Positions 11,716 through 21,686 of a stretch of DNA of 64,000 nucleotides are shown in pieces. Origin of the DNA: Linnemannia schmuckeri (Eukaryota; Mortierellomycota; Mortierellomycetes; Mortierellales; Mortierellaceae); the NCBI GenBank assembly GCA_029449235.1, contig JANATG010000015.1, positions 248,001 to 312,000 of the forward strand, read 5' to 3'. Both the position numbers and the translations under genes were made by a program. Within the stretch, counting starts at the first letter, position 1, and each line of letters begins with the position of its first letter. The notes beneath the pieces are model-generated. The model did not search any database. It was not told where the DNA came from and worked only from the letters and a program-made list of their open reading frames with translations.

Positions 11716-11839
11716 GACGGACTCGATCGGCCAAGTGTGAGCAGGAGAAAGGAGACGATGTGAACACAAACAATAATAATATTATTATTACGGCATAACA
11801 TGGGGCACTTGTGAACGTGTAATTGGTAAGCGGTAAAAG

Positions 11840-11848
11840 TTATCTGAT
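11840..11848 (-). promoter_or_regulatory. Iron-GATA site (ATCAGATAA on minus), site 3
   Basis: A perfect ATCWGATAA match on the minus strand, about 1.7 kb upstream of the siderophore transporter ATG. Confidence 0.5.
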
Positions 11849-11900
11849 TTTCTTTTTCAACTGAGACCGTTTCTCAACAGAAAAAAAATCTGTCATCCAC

Positions 11901-11909
11901 TTATCAGAT
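11901..11909 (-). promoter_or_regulatory. Iron-GATA site (ATCTGATAA on minus), site 4
   Basis: A perfect ATCWGATAA match on the minus strand, 53 bp beyond site 3, giving a paired arrangement like the paired GATA elements known upstream of fungal siderophore genes. Confidence 0.5.
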
Positions 11910-12656
11910 CCACGCGCTAGACCCATGTAAACTAGGACCTAAAAAACATGATAAAACAAAACAGACCAGAATGAATAAAAAGCCCTTTTTTTTGTTTGTT
12001 ACAAACTTGATGGCGTCGGGTATGATTCAATTCGTCTCGGTCGGACTACCAAAGGGTGGAGTCAGATCCAAAGCTGAGCGGACTAAATTCACTCGTCGGG
12101 TATTCTCGATTAGCTACTCTGCTTTAGTTTATTATACCCTACACTCACGCCTCCCTTCATTACCAAATCGGCATGTTGTGCGAGAGGTAGGAGAAAAAAA
12201 AGACTAGATCTATATGAAAAACAGAGATAAATAAGACTACGCCCAGCCATATTTCATCTCCTCTCTCTGTAGATCTCTTGTCAGTCTCTTTGTATCTTTA
12301 TCCCTGTAGGCGAAGGTTCGTTAGTATTCTAGTGCCACTTTTTTGAAGAGGAGATGAGAGGAAGTTTATCCCCTTGTTTATGTTTTATGATTTTTTTTTG
12401 CTGTGAACCTGATTGTGATGATGATAGGGAAAGGGTCCTGAAAAATGATTCTAAGCAAGGGGGCGGACTAGAAAAACAGCAGTAGGTGAGACCTTCTCAG
12501 GGTCTTAGACGCACGCGACTGGCTCTAGCCGAGTTCTGAGATCGAGAGAACAGAAAAAAGGAAGAAAGAAAGAAGGAAGTAGGAGAAGCATTAGGAGAAA
12601 GAAAGAAAGATGATCTAAGCCAATGCACACGCATGCGCACATTTCTTTTTGTTTGC

Positions 12657-12696
<40 letters not shown>

Positions 12697-14071
12697 GTTT
12701 GCGATCGGACAGAGAATAAAACATCTGCACATACAAGAAAGAAACCTTTACCAACCCACATATACTGAACTGACTGAAATACAGGTCGCTTTGGAACGTC
12801 TAGAATGGTGTGCATCTCTTCTATGTTTGTTGTATATCTATGCGTGTGCGTGTGTGTCCATGTACGTTTCGCATGTACTTTTCGGAGAAGGTGGATTTCA
12901 TGTAGGGTGCATCTACAGCGGCGTGCCACTGTATCGGAAGACAGGGTAGGAAAAAAAAGGGTAAGGAAATAGACACAGAAAATAACGCAAGAAAGAACAA
13001 AGAAAACAAGAAAAAAAAAAGAATTTAAGAATATATATGCAGGTATGGTACAGGACGCCGTGCGATTTGCAGTCGAAAGCAGTTCCTACTTGTGTTGGTT
13101 TTGTTTTACAGTAGGCTAATTGAGTCACACAACTTAATTTTTGACTTGGGCACTTGCAAAAGAGGCAAGTAAACTTTTGTGAAATCCCACAGATTTCCAA
13201 CCCACGCGATATAAGGGAAGATAGGGAGCAAAAGAAAAGGGTGAAGAAAAGGAAGACGCAAAGAAAGGAGGAATAAGGGGAAACAGAAAAGAGGCGCACG
13301 ATTGTTTTTTACATGCGAATCCACATCAACCCCTCCGCTGTTCATCCATGCACACGACATTCTCGCATCTTTTCCTTTTCAATCGGTCTGCCCGCCAGTG
13401 TCCAGATGGACCACAGTTCCTCTTTTGGGGTGTGTAGCTTCGCTGGTGCTGTTGAGTGTGAAAGGACTGAAGCTGTCGCTTCAGATGGTACCTTTGTTCC
13501 TGTAACAACAGCCGTGGCGGATACCTTTCGTCTCTTTCCACTCCCCTCTTTTTGGTCACCTTTGAAAATGCATATGCAGAGTCCCACAGTAGGCGTCATG
13601 CCCCCCCCTCCCCATGGAGTACAAATATTCATGCGCCAGCCCCATAGACATGTTTCTTGGGCGGACTTTTGTAATAGTGCAAAAACAAGCTATACCGACG
13701 ATGTCATGGACGTAAAGCCAAGGAACAAGAAGAAGTTCGATGAGGATAGATGGATCTTTTGACATAATGACAGCACGCCGCTTCGTCTGCTGTGCTCGTC
13801 TTCCCTTCTCTCCTCTCTTGCCCTTGACGTCGTGCTTGCTGTCTTCCTCTCTCTTCTTGTCACACCTCACTCATTTTCTCATTGCACCTTTGTTTCTTTG
13901 TTCTCCTCTTCCCTCCGCACATCCCGAATCTCACTCCCCGCATACATTCACTCCGCTCTCATTCATCCAACGCCACCTTCACCCCTTTCATCGTCATACA
14001 CACAGTCATCATCATCTACAAAAACCACAACAACAACGACGACATTAGACAACAATTAACCTACAATCAGC

Positions 14072-15045
14072 ATGTCAACACTAACAACAACGGCATTAGT
14101 CCGTCCACATCCCGAGGCCCGCCTCCTGAATCGCCCAGCAGTGATCGAATACAAACACATGCGCTTCCTCGTCTCGGATGCTCCCGCCGACAGCAACCTT
14201 CCTCTCTACATCACCGTAATACTCTTTCTCACTCTAGCTCCTTACCTACCTGCCATCAGTTTCGTCCCTTCTTCCTTCTACTCTGTAGAGATGACTGCGG
14301 AAAATATAGTATCGAGCTCATTACAAAACTTACACCTACGCGTCTTTTTCTCTATTCCCTATATTAAATAACAGGAGTTTGAGAAACATCGTTCACGGAA
14401 CGTGGTCCGCGTGTGCGACCCCACCTACGGAACCGCTGCCCTGGACAAATTAGGCATCAAAGTCTTTGTACGTCTCTTCTCTTTCTTTCGTTTCGATCAA
14501 TCAGTTTCACACATACAATAGCTTCTCTATGTCTTCACATGGTGGCGCAAGTTTCCCTTCTTGACCACGACGCACTTGATCAAATTGTGAAACTTAACCT
14601 CGCTTGTAAAAAAAACAATAGGATTGGCCGTTTGGAGACGGAGAGGGACCACCACCACACGTCATTCGCGACTGGCTCCACCTCGTTGATAGCGTCTTTG
14701 GCAAGGATGAAGGACAGCAACCTACAGAAACTATCGCCATCCACTGTGTCGCCGGACTCGGACGGTAAAAAAAACTGCTTTTATCCTTTCACATTTGAAC
14801 ATAATGACATAACTGCCTCATCTCTGATCCCATGTTCCCACACCCTCCTTTTTCTTTACTCTTTCCTATGTGATAGGGCACCACTGTTGGTAGCGATTGC
14901 GTTGATCGAGGCAGGATTGACCCCAGAGGAGAGTATCGCCCGCGTACGAGAGAAGCGGCGGGGCGCACTCAACGCGAAGCAAGCCAAATTCATCATGGAC
15001 TACAAACCCAAAAAGTCGCGCAAATCAAAGTGCACCATCCTTTAA
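14072..15045 (+). CDS. PRL/PTP4A-type dual-specificity phosphatase with CAAX box
   Basis: Four exons (14072-14215, 14375-14467, 14622-14764, 14877-15045) join in phase to 182 residues, close to animal PTP4A proteins (about 170). The general-acid loop is DWPFGDG (Asp80). The phosphate loop HCVAGLGRAP holds catalytic Cys121 and Arg127; the Ala after Cys-Val and the Ala after the Arg (instead of Ser/Thr) are PRL signatures. The last intron splits the Arg codon of this loop. The C terminus is a polybasic stretch (KPKKSRKSK) followed by CTIL, a CAAX prenylation box, so the protein should sit on the plasma or endosomal membrane. PRLs also bind CNNM magnesium transporters in animals; whether this one does is unknown. 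Upstream lies the 4-kb gene-poor gap. Confidence 0.93.
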
Positions 15046-15569
15046 TCAGTCCTCATTTGAAGCTCATTTGAAGCACATAGTCCACTTCTCTTACACACAA
15101 ACACACTCCCTACTCAACACAAGCTTACACGCTCAAGAAAGCATTTTCTTTTGTATAAGAAAAGAGATGACATTTAGATTAGAAACGAAAGACAACATCC
15201 ACCTCATTCAGTTCATACCATAGTACATGTAGCAACATACAAATATCTATCTTTCTTATCCAAGCAACAAGCAAACACACACATTTATTATGTATTCGAA
15301 TAAGGAGGAAGGAAAAAAAAAGGAGGAGGGGGAAAGAGGAAAAGAGCGAGAGAAAAGAATGGAAAGCATGTGTTTGAAGATTCCTCTCAACAAATCTATA
15401 TGAAACGCAAAAAGAAAAAAAAGGCGAACTAGCTGTACAGCAACAAAAAAACGTAACAGGAGACATGAACAAGAACGAAGAGAAAGAGAGAAAGAAAAGA
15501 AAGAAGAGTAGAAAATGATGACGGAAAAAAAATAAAAAGACATAACAAAGAGAGAGACTAGCTGATAAC
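15046..15569. other. Convergent 3' intergenic region
   Basis: 524 bp between the stops of the PRL gene and the F-box/WD40 gene. Purine-rich on the plus strand; no coding signal. Confidence 0.4.
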
Positions 15570-18500
15570 TCAAAGATCGAGCGGCAAGAAGGAAATGACA
15601 TAGACTTCGTTGCCAGAGCTGACTACAGCACAGTGCTCGTTGCACTCCATCGTCGTGTAAAATCGATTCCGAAGGGCGCTACTCAGAACAGCCTCGACCG
15701 CAGGTCCATGAATCTGCTTCACCCGCTTCGTCGCTCGAGTGTATACCGAAATCTCGTCCAAACGTGTACAGTGGTTAGGCAAAAAAACTCCGTATGAGTT
15801 GCGGGCAGAAGTCGTTCCATGATCAAGCGTGCGATAGGTTCTTGGCAGACAGTAGAGACTCGCTAGACGCGGGAATCGTGTGGGTATAATCGATCGCTCC
15901 ATATCAAACGCCTTTTCCGTCGTGCCAACGCGTTGTCGTATCTGAGAGAGGAGGCTATTAGATGTTTTCCAAACCCGGCCCGATGTCGATCCTGACCGCA
16001 ACGAGTTGGGTAGTGGTGGCTGAAGATGTCTGTGTGAGATTGAACTGGTAAAGGGTCGATCTGCCGTTGGGTGGCTTCCTGAGCCTGACATGGCGGGGTT
16101 GGCCCATCTTGGCTGACCTGTACTGCTCGACATCATATTGCTGGCAGAGGAGCCAAATGTAGGTTCCCGCTCTGCTCCTGAAGTGAGATAGTCGAGCTGA
16201 AGCTCATACTCATAGACTGCATCCCGAGTCGAGAACATGACTTTGTCACCGTGAATGGTGGGTGTGAACTGTATCGCTTGGGTTGCATGAGGCAATAAAA
16301 TGCGTTCGACAATACACGAACGTGCAAGGGAATACACCAATGTCTCGCCGTTGGTACTCGCGCTGACAACATATTTATGGTCCAGAATGCTGATGTGAAT
16401 GACCTAAAAACGCGTGAAAACATCGCAAAATTAACACGTGTTTGTGGGTATAACCCTGCTGCTTGAAAAAGTGATCCCTGATACTGTCGATTGACGTGAA
16501 AAAAACACGCTTAAACAACTTACATCGCCTTCGTGTGCTTGATACGTCCCAACGACCTCCAGTTCCGTTCTAGAACTCCAATCAAAGACTGTAACTACGC
16601 CGTCGCACTGGCCATATCCGATGTAACTCTCGTCCATATAGATAAAGCTGGCAATCTGAGGCATGGCTTGATCGTCCTGCAAAATGATCTCGCCGGTTGT
16701 TGTGTCCCAAATACAGAGCGCGCTATAATTGAAAACTCGATGTTAGCATCGAAGAGCGACATTGATCACTACTGCATAATGGTATGCATGCGACGATGTT
16801 ATGACTACTTACCCAAACGAGGTCCTTGCGCAGACGGCGCGTGCTTTCTCGGATTGAGAGACACAAGTCAGAGATTGCGTTGACCGAAGCACCTGCTTGC
16901 ACTCCAAGGTTCGCAGATCCCAGACGCGAAGGGTCGAGTCAATTGATGCTGTGACGAGCGACCAGATGGACATTTCCAGGCTTGACACGAGTCCGGTATG
17001 ACCCTCGAGCACATGGACTGATTGGGGAACGGCATCGGCCCAGTTTTGTTTGACACGCAGGCTGTTTCTGTGCAAGTATTGGTAGTAGGCGAGCCATGGG
17101 ATGGGTCCTTGTCGTCCTTGGAGATGAGCAGGTGAATAGAGTGAATGTTGGCTGCTCTTGAATCTCCAGATGGCATTATCGGTCGAGATCCTGTAATAAA
17201 ACTTTCCAACCTATAGTTTTTTTTTGTTCAATAAATTGGGGAAGGAAAGATATAGTAGAGGAGCAAGGGTGGGATAACGAAGATAGAGATAGTCGGAGAG
17301 AGAGGGGAGAGGGGGAGCAAAAAAAAACTGTGTTACTAAGAGCGGGAGGTTGGTGCATGTATGTTCCAGCTCACGATTGGCCACCTGATGTGTGCGTTTT
17401 GCTTACCTGGGCCACACGGGAGAGGTCCAGTGCGTCGAGATGGCTAGAATGTCGCAGCAAGACAACATCGAGAACAGCAAAACAACAGCGAATGAAAATG
17501 CAAAGGTGCGAAGAGGAGGCGGTAAGCCGGGACATGAGCCGTCCAATAAAGAACGCTGGTCAGTTGATGGGAAACAAACAAATAAAATGAACTACGCAAG
17601 CCAAGAGAAACATCCACCAGCAACGGGAGACAGATAGACAAGCTTGTCTAGCAAAAAAAAAAAACCAAACCTCCTTGAAATAAAAAAACTTACCAAAGGA
17701 TGTGAAAAAGGAGCTCCGAGGGAAGGCTAGATAGACGATCCATCCTGGCTGTCGATTGGCTGTTGGTGCCTGTATACCCGAGGGCAAAGGCACATGATGC
17801 TGGCTCGGGTGGATACAATGCTGGAGCCAGGACAAAGTGGGGTTCTGAAGGATAGTGAAGAGTCGGAGCTAGGGCGGATGGTGAGTTGACGAAGACCTTG
17901 GTTGCATCCGACGACCGGGTAATTTCACCGTAACGAGTCCGAGCGAGATCCGGAGTCGGATGGACCTGTCTGGTGGATGTCAAAAGTGTTTGGGAGGTGT
18001 TGTTGTTATTGTCGGTAGAGGCGAATGTATTACTGTGGTAGTGGTGAGTCTTTTGGTCGATGGTTACTATGGGTGTAGTTGTGGATGAGACGTCTTCCAT
18101 CGGACCTGGTTCCGCATGTGGTTCCACTTTTGTTTGTTGCTGTTTTTGTTGACTTTGTTGTTGTTGCTGTTGTTGTGGAAGAGCTTGTTCTGACCATGGA
18201 CAGATATCCATGTAGATCTCGGTGGTGGCAACGAGTGGTTGAAGGGCGGTTGTTGCCAAAATGACTCCATCACTGTCGATAGTATCATGGCTGCAACGAG
18301 GAGAAGAAAAGGTTGGTTCAGCGGTTGTTGCTGTAGTAGTATTTGGTGTAATACTTGCAGTCGTGGTCGTAGCAGCAGTCGGGGCAGCAGCAGTAGCAGT
18401 GGTTGTTGTGGTTGTGGTTGCACTAGGAGGAGACTTGGCAACAGGAGGAGTATGAGACTTAAAGTAAGGACGTGGCTTTTTGAGGTTTGCGATGGTGAGG

Positions 18501-18622
18501 TGGGCAAGGGGCGAGTCCTTGGGAGGAGAGCAAGAAGGCGAGGTGGTGGAGGAAGAGGAAGAGGATGAACCACCGCCAATCCCACTGTGGACGAATTGAT
18601 CCCGCTCAGCCTGGAGTTGCAT
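15570..18622 (-). CDS. F-box/WD40-repeat protein (putative SCF substrate adaptor)
   Basis: Five exons (17694-18622, 17407-17443, 16813-17210, 16524-16722, 15570-16403) join in phase to 798 residues. The first 290 residues are low-complexity (poly-Ser, poly-Thr/Ala, a poly-Gln tract). An F-box follows at about 294-330: LSSLPSELLFHIL joins CHLDALDLSRVAQ, with a 37-nt exon encoding the second helix. WD repeats come next, for example HVLEGHTGLVSSLEM, TASIDSTLRVWDLRT, ALCIWDTTTGE and GYGQCDGVVTVFDWSS. F-box/WD40 proteins bind Skp1 through the F-box and recruit substrates to an SCF ubiquitin ligase through the propeller. The family member (Cdc4, Met30, Pop-like) is not recognisable. A Ser/Pro-rich linker near 16000-16150 interrupts the last part. 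The start is the first ATG after an in-frame stop. Confidence 0.85.
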
Positions 18623-20915
18623 CGCAGCAGCAGCACCGTCGAGGAGGAACAGGAGAACGACGAAGAGTTGGAGGAGTTGGTCTGTTTAGTCAGAAAGAGA
18701 AAGAAATGAGATAGGGACAGGGATATGATGGGATTGGGGTAGGGATAGGGATAGGAATAAGGATTGGATATAGATGGGGGAGTATATAGGAGAAAGAAGA
18801 GAGGGAGATGGGCCGAGGAAGGGAAAGAAAAAGTGGAGGGAGAGGAAGGGAGAAGGAGGATGAATGGAGTGAAAGGGAGGGCTATTGTGAGGAGAAGAAT
18901 GAGGTTTGTTTGAGGGCAGAGAGAAGAGAAGATATGAGATGTGAATGTGAATGCGAATGTGAATGAGAAAAGGGACGGACGAGGGCTGGAGAAGTGACAA
19001 GGGAAAAAAAAATATGTGCTTTGTTGTGGGTAAGAAGGGGGGCGGAGAAGGGAAGGGAGCAAGTGAAGGGAAAAGGGACGCAAGGGAATGGGAAAGGGAA
19101 AGAGAAGGCTGGCTGGCGAGGTACTGTAGAGAGTAGAAGAGAAGGGAAAAGCACAAGACACACACACACATGCACCTGCACATACACAAAGGTACGCCCT
19201 CACTGCTCTGTTATTTGTTGTTTATGAATTGTGTTTTTGAGCGCCACGGGTGCGCTGATTTTGAGAATTGTTTTTAACAACAAGCACTCCAAGGATGGGT
19301 ATCATCCCATCCACAAATATTTATATTCATATTCATACAATTCACAAACATTAAGCAACAAACAACAAGCACCTTCAATCCTATTCACAACAGCCAGTTG
19401 AGTCGAACACACATACAAGGCCGTATCCGATGCATCCAAGCACACGTCCTCGACAACACCAACAATCAACAGGCTTACAAAAAGAAGAAACTACTCACAC
19501 ATCCCAAGCTCGGCCGAATGGGCTCCTCGTCATGGCAGGGTCCTGCGGGACAGCCAGCACCATTAATGGTCTATATCCAACTTGTCGTCTCCCCGTCTCT
19601 CTTTTTCTATGTATTTGCTCTCAAAAGTACACAGAAAAGGTGCGAAAACGATTGGCCGATTGAAGGCATCGTTCATTAGCCCATCACATTCGTCCCCTTC
19701 TCTACCCCTGTCCTCCATTTGCATATCCCACAAAAAACACCATCATCGTCTCTCTCCTTGCCAACACTCCCGTTCCCATCCTTTTTTCCCATCCTTCTCT
19801 CCCTCCTCCCTTTGTACCATTTTCCCTTCGACAGCCGTGGGAGAGTCGTTCCTTCAATTATCTCTTTCCTTTCCCCTCTCACTCCGAACCATTGGTCAGA
19901 ACAACTTCCTGCTCACCCCTTTCACTCTCCTATCCTCTATTTTTTTTTCTTTTTTAATCGTATTCCAGGCCAAATTGAATATAGTAATAATCAAGGATGT
20001 GCTTTCTTTTTGACATCCTTACAACGAAGAGCAACATACCTTCCTTTTTGTGTATGGCATGTTCGTCTGGCTCTTTTTTTTTCTCACTCGGCTACTTTCC
20101 CCTTTCTTTCCTCACACGGGTGATATATTTGTCGCTCAGTATATGTACATATTGATGTTGTGCGCGTTTTTTGTTCTGGAGTATTGAAGGTACGCGCTGA
20201 GAAATAGCTACACCCTAAGTTCTGCACTTCGTTCCTGAAAAAAAAATCAAGGAACTAGATAAACATATACACTTGATAAACCACATCCTCACATGGTATT
20301 ACTAGAAGACACTTTTTTTTTTTTTTTTTTTTTTTTTGCTTTGCGTTGAACTACTTCCCCTCCCAAAAGCTTAGACTCATTTAGATCAGAAAAATCTACC
20401 CTTTTGCATGTTGCAACTAAATGCAACAGTCTCTGCCAAGGAGAAATATTCGGCTTGCACTTTTCATATTTGACTGGTTTGTTTGATTGGCTGATCAAGG
20501 TGTCCCCACGTGCCCCCTTCAACAAGAACCGTTGGTGGCGACAAAACAAACACTACCATAGTTGCTTCTGAAGAGCTCAAACCAGTGGATGGATGGACAC
20601 CTGTTTTCTTTTTTAAGAACTCGATCTTTTCCTCCTTTTTCTCTTCTCTTTTCTCTCTTTTCCTCTTCTACCTTCTCTCTTTTCCCTTCCTCTTCACATT
20701 TCCCACCCCACTCCACCAATCCTCCGCACAAGACTTTGTCCCGTCCGTTCGCTCGCCTTTCAAGTCGTTCAAACCGCAAGCATAAACCAGGAGCACACCG
20801 CACTCACGGACAGCCAACACATCTTTTTTAAGGACCTCTATCAACACACTTCCGACCACAAGGAAAGTCTAACAAGACAATACGACACAAGCCTGAATCA
20901 ACACAAGCAATCAGC
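18623..20915. other. Intergenic region upstream of F-box gene and small membrane protein
   Basis: 2.3 kb divergent region. The minus strand reads as a long pyrimidine-rich stretch (18680-19150), producing spurious Ser/Pro-rich open frames. A 25-T run lies at 20313-20337. Pyrimidine-rich sequence also precedes the 20916 start. I find no convincing gene. Confidence 0.4.
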
Positions 20916-21140
20916 ATGGACGCAACAACGCAACAGCAACAGCAACACATCGTCGCTCCTGAGTACGAAATCCCTCTCCTCAGGATCCTCGGCGTCATGG
21001 GTCTCTGTTTCTCTCTGATCGCCACAGTCCTCTATCTCGGTATCCAGTGGATCATCCGTGTCGGCAAAGCCGAACATGCCGCCAAACAGCTCCCTCACCA
21101 ACAGCAGCAGCAACAGCAGAGTAACAAAAAGGAGGATTAA
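20916..21140 (+). CDS. Small single-pass membrane protein with terminal poly-Gln tracts
   Basis: A 74-residue single-exon frame. It starts MDATTQQQQQH, has one hydrophobic span at about residues 19-47 (LLRILGVMGLCFSLIATVL then YLGIQWI), and ends in a Gln-rich, basic-acidic tail (QQQQQQQSNKKED). The preceding 250 bp are pyrimidine-rich like other promoters in this window, and an AATAAT/ATAAA-rich 3' region follows, so it looks like an expressed gene. I do not recognise the family. The charge pattern would suit a small ER or mitochondrial membrane subunit, but that is speculation. It is convergent with the histidine kinase gene. Confidence 0.55.
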   Translation: MDATTQQQQQHIVAPEYEIPLLRILGVMGLCFSLIATVLYLGIQWIIRVGKAEHAAKQLPHQQQQQQQSNKKED

Positions 21141-21686
21141 AGCAGGGGGGTTTATCTTCGATCAACGAAAGACGACGGGAGTGTTTCGACACCACCTTTT
21201 TGTTCGGTTGGATCGGCTGACTCCCAGCCAGGAATACAGTTCACCCTTCTTACCTCTCCTTCCTTGCTACAATTTATTCCAGCGAAAAAAAAAATTCAGC
21301 TCAGAGCTGGACGATACCTCACTCCCATCTGTTTTTTCCCTTGCAACCTTTCTCCAATCGCAACATAATAAACATTTCCCATTTAAAAGCAACCCCGGTT
21401 TTTTTTGTCAAGACAACAAAAGAAAGAGACAATGATTTAAAATAACAAAAAGAGAAAGCTTTTACTATTGTACAAGTTTTGAAATGGAAAAAATGGCTGT
21501 TGTGTCTACAAAGAATGGGGGCGTAAATAAAAAATAAAAAAAAAAAAAAAAAAATAGAAAAAATGCGGTGATGGTGGCACTGCTTGCCTGCTTGTTATTT
21601 GTTGTTTGCTGCGTTCGTTCGCCCTTCCTTTCGCTCGGGTTGATGTCGTTCATGACCGTCGATCAAAACACAGTTATGTGTGCCTT
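21141..21686. other. Convergent 3' intergenic region
   Basis: 546 bp between the small membrane protein and the histidine kinase stop, with A-rich runs (19 A at 21536-21554). No coding signal. Confidence 0.4.

Larger units (their letters stand above)
10107..14071. other. Gene-poor, repeat-rich intergenic region
   Basis: About 4 kb between the siderophore transporter start and the PRL phosphatase start, the longest gap in the window. It holds a GGA/AGG microsatellite (10205-10260), an A/T-rich AAAAT-type array (11172-11255), a 30-A run (11685-11714), a 34-T run (12662-12695) and a pyrimidine-rich leader before 14071. Four iron-GATA sites lie at 10951-11909. Open frames such as one at 13313-13762 have no recognisable protein character. 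Confidence 0.5.

Noticed and set aside
13313..13762. A 149-codon plus-strand frame in the 4-kb gap
   Set aside because: No domain, no conserved-looking stretch, no clear promoter; probably chance.
18067..19203. A 378-codon Ser/Pro/Leu-rich frame on the minus strand
   Set aside because: It overlaps the F-box gene in another frame and continues through pyrimidine-rich promoter DNA; composition is explained by CT-rich sequence.
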